A stretch of 64,000 bases of DNA, from contig CAWFPR010000001.1 of NCBI GenBank assembly GCA_963817635.1, forward strand, positions 296,519 to 360,518. The letters are read 5' to 3'. The position numbers were made by a program, and so were the translations under genes. Shown here piece after piece: positions 33,939 to 43,465 of this stretch. The notes below the pieces were generated by a model. The model did no database searches, was not told the origin of the DNA, and was given only the letters and a program-made list of their open reading frames with translations. The DNA comes from CAWFPR01 sp963817635 (lineage in GTDB: Bacteria; Acidobacteriota; Vicinamibacteria; Vicinamibacterales; 2-12-FULL-66-21). Every line of letters begins with the position of its first letter. The stretch's first letter is position 1.

Positions 33939-35626
33939 ATCGACGCGAGTTCTTCCTCGCCATGGGGGCGGCGGGCGTGTCCGGCTCGCTGCACGCGCGC
34001 GCGGCGTGGGCCCAGCCGTCCGGCCCCGGCGTCCGTCTGATCGACGTCACCAGCGCGGCGGGCGTGTCGTTCCATCACAACAACGGCGCGTACGGCGGCA
34101 AACTGCTCCCCGAGACGCTCGGCGCCGGGTGCGCGTTTCTCGACTTCGACGCCGACGGGTGGGTCGACATCCTCCTCGTCAACGGCTGCGACTGGCCGGG
34201 ACATCGGCGGGAGCGTTCCACGCTGAAGCTGTACCGCAACAACCGCAACGGCACCTTCACCGACGTCACGAAGCGCGCCGGCCTCGACGTCGAGATGTAC
34301 GGCCTCGGCGTGGCCGCCGGCGACTACGACAACGACGGGTTCCCCGACCTCTTCGTCACGGGCGTTGGACAGAGCCGGCTCTTTCACAACCGCGGCGACG
34401 GCCGCTTCGAGGACGTCACCCACGCCAGCGGCATCGGGGAGCGGCAGGCCCTCAGCACATCGGCGCTGTGGTTCGACTACGACCGCGACGGCCAGCTGGA
34501 TCTGTTCGTCTGCAACTACGTCAAGTGGTCGCCGGAGCACGACGTCTTCTGCAGCGTGGACGGCCGGGACAAGTCCTATTGCACCCCGGAGGCCTATCGC
34601 GGCGACACGTGCTGGCTGTTTCACAACCGCGGCGATGGCACGTTCGAGGACGTCACCGCGAACAGCGGGATCTTCGACATGAGTTCGAAGTCGCTCGGCG
34701 TCGCCCTGATCGACTACGACCTGGACGGCTGGCCCGACCTCTTCGTCGCCAACGACACGCAGCCGAACAAACTCTACAAGAACCTGCGTAACGGGACCTT
34801 CCGCGACGTCGCGCTCGACGCCGGCGTGGCGTTCAGCGCCGACGGCAAGGCGCGCGCCGGCATGGGCGCGGACGCGGGCGATTTCGACAACTCCGGCCGG
34901 CCAGGCCTCGTGGTCACGAATTTCGAGCACGAGATGATCGGCCTGTACCGCGAGGTCCGGCCGGGCGCGTTCGAAGATGTGGCGATCCGGGCCGGGGTGG
35001 GCCAGCCCTCACGCCAGTCGCTCGGCTTCGGGTGCGTCTTTGCCGACATGGACCTGGACGGGCGGCTCGATCTCGTCGTCGTCAACGGCCACATCGACGA
35101 GCCGCTGCGCGAGATGCGCGGCACGGTCGGCTATGCGCAGCCTCCGCAGCTCTTCCTCAATCGCGGCGGCCATTTCGACGACGTCGCCGCGGAGGCAGGC
35201 GCCGACTTCGTGAGGCCGAAGGTCGGGCGCGGTCTGGCCTGCGGGGATTTCGACCGCGACGGGGACGTGGACATCCTGCTGACCGCGAACAACGGGGCGG
35301 CGCAGCTGTTCCGCGCCGATCACCCCGCCGGACGCCAGTCGATCCGGTTCAGGCTGAGAGGCACGCGCTCCAATCGCGACGCGATCGGCGCCACGGTGAA
35401 GATCGAGTGCGGCGGGACCACCCAGATGCGCATGGTCAAGAGCGGATCGAGCTACCTGTCGCAGTCCGAGCTACCGGTCACATTCGGCCTCGGCGACCGC
35501 GACGTCGTTGACCGCGTCCTGGTCGCGTGGCCGAGCGGAAGAACCGAGGATTACACGTCGCTTCGCGCCGGCAGCGCCTACGCCTGCGTGGAGGGCCAGG
35601 GCATCACCCGCCTGGGCCACTTCTAG
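33935..35626 (+). CDS. CRTAC1-family protein with Tat signal, in the two-component operon
   Basis: 563 residues. A twin-arginine signal (NRREFFLAMGAAGVSGSLHA) suggests export in folded form. VCBS/FG-GAP repeats follow (DFDADGWVDILLV, DYDNDGFPDLFV, DYDLDGWPDLFV, DMDLDGRLDLVVV), then an ASPIC/UnbV domain (SNRDAIGATVKI, SSYLSQSELPVTFGLGD, VAWPSGRTEDY). The four-base overlap with the response regulator puts it in the regulator operon, so it may be part of the signal input or a co-regulated secreted output (inference). Confidence 0.9.
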   Translation: MNRREFFLAMGAAGVSGSLHARAAWAQPSGPGVRLIDVTSAAGVSFHHNNGAYGGKLLPETLGAGCAFLDFDADGWVDILLVNGCDWPGHRRERSTLKLYRNNRNGTFTDVTKRAGLDVEMYGLGVAAGDYDNDGFPDLFVTGVGQSRLFHNRGDGRFEDVTHASGIGERQALSTSALWFDYDRDGQLDLFVCNYVKWSPEHDVFCSVDGRDKSYCTPEAYRGDTCWLFHNRGDGTFEDVTANSGIFDMSSKSLGVALIDYDLDGWPDLFVANDTQPNKLYKNLRNGTFRDVALDAGVAFSADGKARAGMGADAGDFDNSGRPGLVVTNFEHEMIGLYREVRPGAFEDVAIRAGVGQPSRQSLGFGCVFADMDLDGRLDLVVVNGHIDEPLREMRGTVGYAQPPQLFLNRGGHFDDVAAEAGADFVRPKVGRGLACGDFDRDGDVDILLTANNGAAQLFRADHPAGRQSIRFRLRGTRSNRDAIGATVKIECGGTTQMRMVKSGSSYLSQSELPVTFGLGDRDVVDRVLVAWPSGRTEDYTSLRAGSAYACVEGQGITRLGHF

Positions 35627-35743
35627 CCTCCAATAGTACGTCTGCAGTATTGCGGATTTCCGGCACCCCCCGTAAAGTCGCACATCTCGGCCACCTCGGC
35701 CGCCGTTGCACGTTACGAGAGTGACGCCCTGAAGGAGGAGGAA

Positions 35744-36876
35744 GTGTTCAACCGCTCGCATGGGAGCGCCCACCGGAGGTGTGCCCCGCCGCTGGCGACA
35801 GCCGCCCTCGCTGCCGCCTTTCTCATCGGTCCCGCCCAGCACGCGTGGGCCCAGGGTTGAGTGCTGATCAGACAAACAGCGCCCGTGTTTGGCGCTGACG
35901 GCTCCTACCCCCAGGCTGGCGAGTGGCAGGTCAACGTTTCGGCTCGCGCCCTGCGTTCCACCGATCACTACAACAAGGACGTCGAGCAGGTCGAGCGTCA
36001 CACGCTGCGGTACCTACGTCGTCAATCTCCAGCGCGCACTCGACCTGAGCGTGGGCTACCAGCTCACCGACCGCGTGACGCTGTCGGCGGCGGTCCCGTT
36101 CATCGGCGCCTCCTGGTCGATTCCGTCGCCGCGCGCCCCGGTGCTGGGCCCGCGCGCGAACGAGAACGCGCAGGGCATCGGCGACGTGACCGTGCAGGCC
36201 CGCACGTGGCTCTTTGCGCCCAAGACCCATTTCAACGGCAACATCGTGATCGGCGCCGGCATCAAGATGCCGACCGGCAAGTCGGATGCGCAGGACCAGT
36301 TCCCCGATATCGAAGGGAAGGACAACCGCCTGCGCTACGTCGACCAGTCGGTGCAGCCGGGCGATGGCGGGTGGGGCATCACGACCGACATCAGCGCCTT
36401 CCGCCGGATCAAGCGGCTGACGGTCTTCGGAACCGGCAGTTACCTGATCAACCCGAAGAACACGAACGATACGCCGTCGATCTTGGTGAACCTCGGCATC
36501 CCGGGGCTCAATCTCCAGGCGCCGAACAACATCAACCGGCTGGTCAACTCGGTGCCGGATCAGTACATGGCGCGCGTCGGCGGCATGACGGCGCTCGGCA
36601 AGGGATTCGGCGCCGCACTGGCGTGGCGCATCGAGGGGCTGCGCCGCTACGACCTGATCGGACGCAGCGACGGCTTCCGGCGTCCGGGCCTCGAGATGTT
36701 CATCGAGCCGGGCGTCAGCTACCAGTATCGCAACAACAACTTCTCGGTGTAACGTCCCGATCGGGTACTGCCGCAACCGCAAGCCCGACGCTTATACCGG
36801 CGCGGCCGGCGATGCCACGTTCCCGAGGTACATCGTGCTCGCGAGCTACAGCCATTCGCCTCGGAACCGGCGCTAG
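35744..36876 (+). pseudogene. Outer-membrane beta-barrel-like protein, interrupted
   Basis: GTG at 35744 follows a strong AAGGAGGAGGAA. The signal peptide (LATAALAAAFLIGPAQHAWA) runs into an in-frame TGA at 35858. The same frame resumes as VFGADGSYPQAGEWQVNVSA, shifts frame near 36012 to GTYVVNLQRALDLSVGYQLT, and shifts again at ~36750, after FSV, to end NVPIGYC...SYSHSPRNRR at 36876. The alternating strands (RVTLSAAVPFIGASW, ARTWLFAPKTHFNGNIVIGA, GLEMFIEPGVSYQY) resemble outer-membrane transporter-like barrels. Both frameshifts are explained by one extra base. Either a pseudogene or a gene with three sequence errors. Confidence 0.6.
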
Positions 36877-36945
36877 GTCCGCCACACGCGATCGCCACCG
36901 ACCAGGCGGGCGCGGCGGCCGACACCGACGCCGATCCCCGACCCG

Positions 36946-37191
36946 GTGGTGAATGCCGGTGAGGAGTTCGTGCGGCTGGACCTCACCGGAATGACCTGCG
37001 AGCAGTGCGTGGACACGGTGCGATCGGCGCTCGCCGCGATCGACGGCGTGACCGACGCAAAGGTCAGTCTCGGGACGATGCAGGCGGTCGTCACCTACAA
37101 GCCGGCGACCGTGACGGTCAAGGACCTGGTGAAGGCCGTGAAGGATTCGAAAGGCATGAACCACTACACCGCGTCGGTTCACCAGCGCTGA
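36946..37191 (+). CDS. HMA-domain (MerP/CopZ-like) metal-binding protein
   Basis: 81 residues as read. The heavy-metal-associated fold is clear: RLDLTGMTCEQCVDTVRSAL carries the metal CxxC (MTCEQC), followed by IDGVTDAKVSLGTMQAVVTY and VTVKDLVKAVKDS. Such domains bind Cu(I), Zn or Hg(II). The GTG start at 36946 gives a short N-terminus. The frame stays open upstream and the neighbouring barrel gene is damaged, so the true start may be earlier. A strong hairpin follows the stop by nine bases. Confidence 0.8.
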   Translation: MVNAGEEFVRLDLTGMTCEQCVDTVRSALAAIDGVTDAKVSLGTMQAVVTYKPATVTVKDLVKAVKDSKGMNHYTASVHQR

Positions 37192-37199
37192 CATCGAAC

Positions 37200-37234
37200 A
37201 GCGAGCGCCTCGGGGTCCGCCCGGGGCGCTCGCT
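37200..37234 (+). terminator. Rho-independent-like hairpin after the HMA gene
   Basis: AGCGAGCGCC and GGCGCTCGCT form a perfect 10-bp stem, extended inwards by GGG/CCC around a short loop. There is no clear T-tract after it, as is common in very GC-rich genomes. It separates the HMA gene from the GH92 gene. Confidence 0.6.
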
Positions 37235-37335
37235 GCCGTCCCCCCTCAGACAATCTCCGCTCTCCGCCTGATCGACAGCGACCGGCGTGCCGCCGGCGGG
37301 GTGGACATTTCGCGCGGCAGCGTCGAGAATGCGGC

Positions 37336-40239
37336 GTGCTCCGCACGTTGAGGCAGATCGCCCTGATGACGGCCGTAACCGCGGTCTGGGCGACGACCTC
37401 GCACGCGCAGAGTCCCGCCGAACCGCTCACCTCGCTGGTCAACCCGTTCATCGGCACCGGCGGGCACGGCCACACCTACCCGGGACCGTCGCTTCCCTTC
37501 GGCATGATCCAGCCGGGGCCCGACACACGCCTCACGGGCTGGGACGGCTGTTCGGGGTACCACTACTCGGATTCGCGTCTCTTTGGCTTCTCGCATACAC
37601 ACCTCAGTGGCACCGGCATCCCCGACTACGGCGACATCCTCCTGATGCCGACGACTGGCGAGGTACGGCTGAACAACGGCGCGGATGGCAAGCCGGGCTA
37701 CTCGTCGTCGTTCAGCCACGACGAGGAGTCCGCCGAGCCCGGCTACTACGCGGTCACCCTGAAGGACTACGGCGTGCGCGCGGAACTGACCGCGACGACG
37801 CGCGTCGGGATGCATCGATATCGATTTCCCGCTGGCGCGCCGGCGCACGTCATCCTCGATCTCACGCACCGCGACACGCTCGTCGAGGCATCGCTCGCCG
37901 TCGTCAGCGACACCGAGGTCTCGGGACTGCGCCGATCGACCGGGTGGGCCCGCGACCAGGTCGTGTATTTCGTGATCAGGTTCTCGCGTCCGTTCGACCG
38001 GTCGTCCGGCGACGGCGCCGGCCGCGTGCGTGCGTTCGATTTCGGCAGCACCGGCGATCCGCTGCTCGTCAAGGTGGGCATCTCGGCCGTCAGCGTCGAA
38101 GGTGCGCGGAAGAACATCGACGCGGAGCTGCCGGGCTGGAACTTCGACGCGGCGAGACAGGCCGCGAGCCGGACCTGGGAGCGGGCGCTGTCGAAGATCG
38201 TCGTGGAGGGCGGCACGCGCGACGAGCGCGTCCGCTTCTACACGGCGCTCTATCACACGATGCTCACGCCGAACGTCTACATGGACGCGGACGGCAGCTA
38301 CCGCGGGCGTGACGGGGCGATGCACCAGGCCGACGGCTTCACCTATTACACCGTCTTCTCGCTGTGGGACACGTTCCGGACGCTGCACCCGTTGCTCGCC
38401 GTCATCGATCGCGCCCGCACGCGTGATTTCGTCCAGACGTTTCTCCGGCAGTACGTGGAGGGTGGACGGCTGCCCGTCTGGGAGCTTGCGGGAAACGAAA
38501 CCGATACGATGATCGGCTACCACGCCGTGCCGGTGATCGCAGACGCCGCAGCGAAGGGCATCGGCGGCTTCGATCTCGGGCTGGCGTTCGAGGCGATGAA
38601 ACACAGCGCCGAAGAGGATCGCTTCGGCCTGGCCGGCTACAGACGTAACGGATTCATCGACGCACGCGACGAAGCCGAGAGCGTGTCGCGGACGCTCGAG
38701 TACGCGTATGACGACTGGACGATCGCGCAGGTCGCCCGACGGCTCGGGCGGGAGGACGACTACCAGCGCTATCTGCGCCGCGCCCAGTCGTACAAGCACC
38801 TGTTCGATCCGTCCACCGGCTTCATGCGCGCCCGCGTCGGCGGGTTCTGGGCATCGCCGTTCGACCCGACCGAGGTCAACAACCATTACACCGAGGCCAA
38901 CGCCTGGCAGTACAGCTTCTTCGTCCCGCAGGACGTCAATGGGCTGATGCGCCTGATGGGTGGGCCTGACGCCTTCGCGCGCAAGCTGGACGCGCTGTTT
39001 TCGGCGCGCTCCGAAACCACCGGGCGCGAGCAGGCGGATATCACGGGCCTCATCGGCCAGTACGCGCACGGCAACGAGCCGAGCCACCACATGGCGTATC
39101 TCTATGCGTACGCGGGCCAGCCGTGGAAAACGCAGGCGATGGCGCGCCGGATTCTCGGGACGATGTACGGCTCGGGGCCCGACGGGCTGAGCGGCAACGA
39201 GGACTGCGGGCAGATGAGCGCGTGGTATGTCATGAGCGCGCTTGGACTGTACCCCGTCACCCCGGGTTCCACGCAGTACGTGATCGGCTCGCCGCTCTTC
39301 GAACGCGCCACGGTCAATCTCGAGAACGGCCGCAGGTTCGTGATCACCGCGCGCGGTGCCTCCCGCGAGGCGAAGTACATTCGGCGCGCCACGCTGAATG
39401 GCGCGGCGTACGACAGGTCCTTCGTCGAGCACGCCGCCGTCGCGGACGGCGGCGAACTGACGTTCGACATGACCACCGAGCCGAACGTCGCGTGGGGATC
39501 GAGCCCCTCGTCGCGTCCGCGCTCCTCGATTGACGGCGCACTCGTCGTCCCGGCGCCCTTCGTCGCCGCCGGCGGACCCGCGTTCCGGGGCGCCCGACGG
39601 GTGACCTTCGGTGATGCAGACCCCGTCGCGAAGGTCTCGGCCGCGGGTCAGGGCTTCAGCGTCACTGCCTCGGGCGCTCTTCCGCCTGAAGCCGGAAGCT
39701 ACACCATCCTCGCCGCGGCGACGCGCGACGGCGTCAGGAGTCCGGAGGTGTCGTTCACCTTCCGCCGGCTTCCCGACTATCCGCGTGTGACCCTCAGCGC
39801 GCCCTACGCGCCGCAGTACGCCGCCGGGGGCGACGACGCGCTCGTCGACGGCATTCGTGGCGGCGACAACTTCCGCACCGGCCGGTGGCAGGGATATCTC
39901 GGAACTGACCTCGACGCCACGCTCGACTTCGGCCGGGTGCGCGACCTGCGCGAAGTCTCGATGGGGTTTCTCCAGGACACCGGCTCCTGGATCGTCATGC
40001 CGCGCCGCATCATCGTGCAGGTGTCGGACGATGGTCAGGCGTTCAGGACGCTCGGTGAAGTGACGAGCATGGTGTCGGACCGGAACACCGCACCGGTCGC
40101 GCACGATTTCACGCTCGCTGCGACAGCGCGCACGAGATACGTCCGCGTGCACGTCGAGCGCTACGGCCGGCTGCCCGCGTGGCATCCGGGCGCCGGAAAC
40201 GAGGGGTGGTTCTTCGCCGACGAAATCGTCGTGAAATGA
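37336..40239 (+). CDS. GH92 alpha-1,2-mannosidase-like glycosidase with C-terminal F5/8-like domain
   Basis: 967 residues from GTG at 37336, with signal peptide (LRQIALMTAVTAVWATTSHA). GH92 landmarks: VNPFIGTGGHGHTYPGPSLP near the N-terminus, SHTHLSGTG, FYTALYHTMLTPN, the catalytic region HGNEPSHHMAYLYAYAG and GNEDCGQMSAWYVMSALGLY. After ~residue 770 a beta-sandwich with RVRDLREVSMGFLQDTGSW resembles a discoidin/F5-8 carbohydrate-binding domain. GH92 enzymes are Ca-dependent exo-mannosidases acting on N-glycan-type or yeast mannans. A heptamer array begins at its stop codon. Confidence 0.93.
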   Translation: MLRTLRQIALMTAVTAVWATTSHAQSPAEPLTSLVNPFIGTGGHGHTYPGPSLPFGMIQPGPDTRLTGWDGCSGYHYSDSRLFGFSHTHLSGTGIPDYGDILLMPTTGEVRLNNGADGKPGYSSSFSHDEESAEPGYYAVTLKDYGVRAELTATTRVGMHRYRFPAGAPAHVILDLTHRDTLVEASLAVVSDTEVSGLRRSTGWARDQVVYFVIRFSRPFDRSSGDGAGRVRAFDFGSTGDPLLVKVGISAVSVEGARKNIDAELPGWNFDAARQAASRTWERALSKIVVEGGTRDERVRFYTALYHTMLTPNVYMDADGSYRGRDGAMHQADGFTYYTVFSLWDTFRTLHPLLAVIDRARTRDFVQTFLRQYVEGGRLPVWELAGNETDTMIGYHAVPVIADAAAKGIGGFDLGLAFEAMKHSAEEDRFGLAGYRRNGFIDARDEAESVSRTLEYAYDDWTIAQVARRLGREDDYQRYLRRAQSYKHLFDPSTGFMRARVGGFWASPFDPTEVNNHYTEANAWQYSFFVPQDVNGLMRLMGGPDAFARKLDALFSARSETTGREQADITGLIGQYAHGNEPSHHMAYLYAYAGQPWKTQAMARRILGTMYGSGPDGLSGNEDCGQMSAWYVMSALGLYPVTPGSTQYVIGSPLFERATVNLENGRRFVITARGASREAKYIRRATLNGAAYDRSFVEHAAVADGGELTFDMTTEPNVAWGSSPSSRPRSSIDGALVVPAPFVAAGGPAFRGARRVTFGDADPVAKVSAAGQGFSVTASGALPPEAGSYTILAAATRDGVRSPEVSFTFRRLPDYPRVTLSAPYAPQYAAGGDDALVDGIRGGDNFRTGRWQGYLGTDLDATLDFGRVRDLREVSMGFLQDTGSWIVMPRRIIVQVSDDGQAFRTLGEVTSMVSDRNTAPVAHDFTLAATARTRYVRVHVERYGRLPAWHPGAGNEGWFFADEIVVK

Positions 40240-40327
40240 GGCTTCAGGCTTCAGGCTTCAGGCTTGGGTTTGCCTCGAGGCCACAAACCCTCAAACCCCC
40301 AGGCCCGAAGCCTGAAGCCCCAAGCCC
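40238..40327. repeat. Heptamer array R3, self-complementary
   Basis: Three GGCTTCA units then GGCTTGGGTTTG on one side. On the other, CAAACCC, GCCCGAAGCC, TGAAGCC and CAAGCC mirror it. The two halves can form a long imperfect stem with a loop near 40275-40290. It begins at the last bases of the GH92 stop codon and could act as a transcription terminator for that gene. Confidence 0.8.
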
Positions 40328-40351
40328 CTTTCATGTAGAATCGTCGCCCAA

Positions 40352-40780
40352 GTGTTCGACCTGTTCCGGAATGCAACGCACCTGTTGGCGCCGCTGACGG
40401 CGAACTGCGCGGACTTCCACGAGCACTGGTCCGATGCGCGCGCGGACCCGGACAGCATGGGCGGACGGTGGCAGGGTGAATGGACCAGCTCGCGGTCCGG
40501 GCATCACGGGCCGCTCAGGTGCGTGGTGGCCCTCACGAGCGACACGCTGTGGCACGTGCGGTTCCGCGCCGGCTACGCGCGGATGTTCCGCGCCTGTTAT
40601 GCCTCCGATTTTCACGTCGCCCGCCTGGCGGCTGACCGATGGACGTTCAGCGGCCGCTCGGATCTGGGCGCCCTCGCGGGCGGACAGTACGAGTATTCGG
40701 GCGAGGCCGTCCCCGACCTCCTCGTCTGCCGCTACGTCTCCGCTGACGACAACGGAGAATTCAGGCTGAAGCGGCCGTAA
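40352..40780 (+). CDS. Hypothetical protein, 142 residues
   Basis: Starts GTG at 40352 (MFDLFRNATHLLAPLTANCA). Mixed alpha/beta, no signal peptide or membrane helix. A beta-rich second half reads GRWQGEWTSSRSGHHGPLRC, HVRFRAGYARMFRACYASDF and GGQYEYSGEAVPDLLVCRYV. It resembles small single-domain beta proteins that bind a ligand in a barrel, but I cannot assign a family. The 3' end overlaps the convergent heme A synthase gene by 20 bases. Confidence 0.6.
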   Translation: MFDLFRNATHLLAPLTANCADFHEHWSDARADPDSMGGRWQGEWTSSRSGHHGPLRCVVALTSDTLWHVRFRAGYARMFRACYASDFHVARLAADRWTFSGRSDLGALAGGQYEYSGEAVPDLLVCRYVSADDNGEFRLKRP

Positions 40781-41693
40781 GCGCCTCAGAGCCTGCGGCG
40801 TCACCCATCGCCGACGCCCCCAGCAGCACGAACGCCAGCCAGACCAGGTCGGCGACGGTCAGGTGCACGAGCTGCAGCCAGACCGGCGCGAGCAGCACGA
40901 TGTTGGCGAAGCCGAGCGCGATCTGAAGCGCCGCCAGCGCCATCACCGATCGCGAGAGTCGGGCCGCGCCGCGGCCGGCGCCGCGCGCCAGGAACGGCGC
41001 GAGCCAGAACAGCGCGAGCGCGGTCGATCCCGCGAGCACAGGGTGCAGCACGCGCAGCCGGATCAGGAGATGCGACGTCGCCGAGAGGTCGGCGGAGAGC
41101 GCCTCGGACAGGGTCCGCGACGGGAACAGCGTGTCGCCGAGCGCCGCGACGGCGCCGCTGCTGCTGACGACGAGAATGGCCGCGCAGCCGCCCAGGACCG
41201 CGAGCGTCGTCGCGCGTCGCCCGGAAACCCGCACGGGCGCGCCGCCCGACAGCCACCAGGCCGTCAGCGCGATGCAGGCCAGCAGCACGAACGTGTTGAG
41301 GAGATGCACGCCCATGAACATCGCACGCGCGGCGCTCGCGTTGTCGGCCACGAGGCGGAAGAGCACGAGCCCCGCGCCAACCGCCGCCTCGGTGATCATG
41401 AAGAGCAGCGACAGCGCGGCACCCGTCCGGGCGGGGTGCCCGGGACGGCACGCGCGCCACGTCCATACGAGCAGCGCGACGACGCTCAGCAGCGCGAGCC
41501 CGCTCGTCAGCCGGTGCGAATACTCGATGAGGGTCGCGACGCTCGGGGATGGAGGCACCATCTCGCCGTTGCAGAGCGGCCAGTGGTTGCCGCAGCCCGC
41601 GCCCGAGCCGGTGGCCCGGACGTAGGCGCCCCAGACGATGACGGCGACGTTGTACGAGAGGACGGACCAGGCAAACCGCCCGAGTCGGGACAT
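40761..41693 (-). CDS. ctaA: Heme A synthase (COX15/CtaA family)
   Basis: 310 residues with about eight membrane helices in two four-helix halves. Signature stretch WGAYVRATGSGAGCGNHWPL with the paired Cys of CtaA (CGNHWPLC). The four heme-ligand His are seen in YSHRLTSG, MGVHLLNTF, VLHPVLAG and LVHLTVADL. The enzyme oxidises heme O to heme A for cytochrome oxidase. No ctaB or cox genes are adjacent. Starts GTG 41696 and ATG 41693 are both possible. Confidence 0.92.
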   Translation of the reverse strand: MSRLGRFAWSVLSYNVAVIVWGAYVRATGSGAGCGNHWPLCNGEMVPPSPSVATLIEYSHRLTSGLALLSVVALLVWTWRACRPGHPARTGAALSLLFMITEAAVGAGLVLFRLVADNASAARAMFMGVHLLNTFVLLACIALTAWWLSGGAPVRVSGRRATTLAVLGGCAAILVVSSSGAVAALGDTLFPSRTLSEALSADLSATSHLLIRLRVLHPVLAGSTALALFWLAPFLARGAGRGAARLSRSVMALAALQIALGFANIVLLAPVWLQLVHLTVADLVWLAFVLLGASAMGDAAGSEALTAASA

Positions 41694-41909
41694 CACCCGA
41701 TTCTATCGCGCGGCGGAAAGGCTCGCAGGCGGTCGAGGCTGGCGAGAACGAGCCTCGCTCGCGCCCGTCACCGGGCAGCTTCGTGACGGCACGCCGCTGG
41801 CCGCCGGAGCTGGTCGGTTCTCACTCGTCACCCAGGCCGCCCTTCCCCGTGTAGGATCAGGACCGTTGTCGCGCCGCCGGACCATCACCTCCTCGTCGAA
41901 GCAGGCCCT

Positions 41910-42251
41910 ATGCACCTCACGATGACACGCGACGTGTACGGCCGGGTCGTCTGCACGATCGAGGACGCCGGAAACCAGGCGGTCGTCACCGCGGCAGACG
42001 CCGTCAACGCGAGCCTGGAACTGCTCGCGGCCATCCAGGACGCGGCCGATGCCGAGTACGGCGATTGCCTCTGGCAGGAGGCGACCGGCGACTTCAAGTG
42101 GATGTTCCGCCGCACGGACTCCGTGCTGACGGTCGCCGTCATGTGGAGCAGCGGCGTGGTCACCGGCTGGCAGCACGTGATCAGGGGCGACACCGACTTC
42201 GCCGACTTTGCCGAGCAGGTACGGACGGCCCTCGCGACGCTGGAGTCGTGA
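41910..42251 (+). CDS. Hypothetical small acidic protein, 113 residues
   Basis: Starts ATG at 41910 (MHLTMTRDVYGRVVCTIEDA). An alpha/beta domain with VNASLELLAAIQDAADAEYG, then GDFKWMFRRTDSVLTVAVMW and FADFAEQVRTALATLES. No signal or motif; I do not recognise the family. Divergent from the heme A synthase gene, with a 216-base gap that shows nothing else. Confidence 0.6.
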   Translation: MHLTMTRDVYGRVVCTIEDAGNQAVVTAADAVNASLELLAAIQDAADAEYGDCLWQEATGDFKWMFRRTDSVLTVAVMWSSGVVTGWQHVIRGDTDFADFAEQVRTALATLES

Positions 42252-42294
42252 CGCCTCGGGCGGGAATTGTGTGCCCGCTCACGACACAAGGGGA

Positions 42295-42678
42295 CTAGTC
42301 CGGCAGGGGATCGCGCACGAACACGACCCACCCGAACGCCGCCGCCAGCAGCACGTATCCGGCGGCGACTGCCACCAGGGGGCCGTGCCCCGCCCCGTTC
42401 AGCACCACTTTCGCGAGCACTATCCCGGCGATCGTGAAGTGGGCGAAGTTACCGAGCGCGATCGGGCGGCCGTAGATGCCGCCCATCATGTTGCCACGTG
42501 CCGCCCAGTTCACGAGCGCGAAGGCAAGCCACGCCGCACCGGCGAGTTGAGTCACCGTCGTCGTGAAGGCGTCCGGGGTAGCTCCGGCATACGCCGCCAG
42601 CTCCTGCGGCGCAAACAAAGCGGCGACGCCGAGCCCCGCCAGAAACGCCGCGCCCAGAGACATCAGCAGTCGGGTCAT
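42295..42678 (-). CDS. Small integral membrane protein, four TM helices
   Basis: 127 residues with hydrophobic helices near 5-25 (MSLGAAFLAGLGVAALFAPQ), 42-60 (LAGAAWLAFALVNWAARG), 72-92 and 100-120. It resembles small DoxX-like or DUF4345-type four-helix proteins, with no residue that fixes a function. It is followed downstream by a short gap and the convergent 113-residue gene. Confidence 0.65.
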   Translation of the reverse strand: MTRLLMSLGAAFLAGLGVAALFAPQELAAYAGATPDAFTTTVTQLAGAAWLAFALVNWAARGNMMGGIYGRPIALGNFAHFTIAGIVLAKVVLNGAGHGPLVAVAAGYVLLAAAFGWVVFVRDPLPD

Positions 42679-42753
42679 GAGTGGTTCCGTTCGTTGTCGC
42701 GAATCGCCGGCGCGCGTCTGCGCGCCTTCGTCGAGACGCCCGACAGGCGGCGC

Positions 42754-43452
42754 TCAGACGTGGTTCACCGTGTCGTCCTTCGTCGAGGGCGGATGCACCT
42801 GGCGCTCGAGCGCGCGCGCGACGACGTCGCGGGCGCCCAGGCCGAACGCCAGCGCCGCCGCCAGGACGATGCCGCCAAAGGTGATCGCGAACGCCAGCAG
42901 CATCACGCTCCGTCCGATCCCGAGATGGTCCAGGGCCATCGCGACGGTCACGAGCAGCACCAGCCACTTGACGAAGAGGCTGAGCAGCCGCGCGGACTGG
43001 ATCTGCATGTTCACCGCGCCGATGAGCGTCGACCGGGCGAGGAAGCGCGCGGTGACGCCGCCCATGACGAGGATGAGCAACGCCGCCAGCAGGTGCGGCA
43101 GGTACTGGAACACGGCCAGCGCGAGCCGCGACGGAATCGTCGCGTTGAGCGCCGTCAGGCTCACGAGCAGCCCCAGCACCAGCAGCGTCCAGTACACGAT
43201 TCGCCCGAGGCTCTCCGCCGGGCTGGGCGACGGCGGCCAGCCCGTGAGCACACCGAAGCCCCACTCCTCGGCGTGGCGGTCGAAGTCGAGCCCGCGCAGT
43301 CCCCGGACGAGAAGCTGGCGCACCAGCTGCGCGACCAGGAAGGTGCCCAGGATCAACAACAGCGCCACCACGAGGCCGGGCAGAAAGTCCGCGATGTGAT
43401 CGGCGATCCGGCTCATCGCCTGCCGCAGGATCCGCTCGACTTGTCCCCACAT
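42754..43452 (-). CDS. TM-helix-repeat mechanosensitive-channel-like protein (CmpX type)
   Basis: 232 residues from the ATG at 43452 with GGAGG six bases upstream. A TTG at 43464 would add four residues. Five hydrophobic helices, including the repeated pore-like motifs LPGLVVALLLILGTFLVAQL and LPHLLAALLILVMGGVTARF, and a final FGGIVLAAALAFGLGARDVV, which matches the MscS-type pore helix region. The usual MscS beta-domain is absent, as in conserved TM-helix (CmpX-like) proteins. An ion or osmolyte channel role is inferred from the family. Confidence 0.78.
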   Translation of the reverse strand: MWGQVERILRQAMSRIADHIADFLPGLVVALLLILGTFLVAQLVRQLLVRGLRGLDFDRHAEEWGFGVLTGWPPSPSPAESLGRIVYWTLLVLGLLVSLTALNATIPSRLALAVFQYLPHLLAALLILVMGGVTARFLARSTLIGAVNMQIQSARLLSLFVKWLVLLVTVAMALDHLGIGRSVMLLAFAITFGGIVLAAALAFGLGARDVVARALERQVHPPSTKDDTVNHV

Positions 43453-43465
43453 GGCTGCCTCCAAA

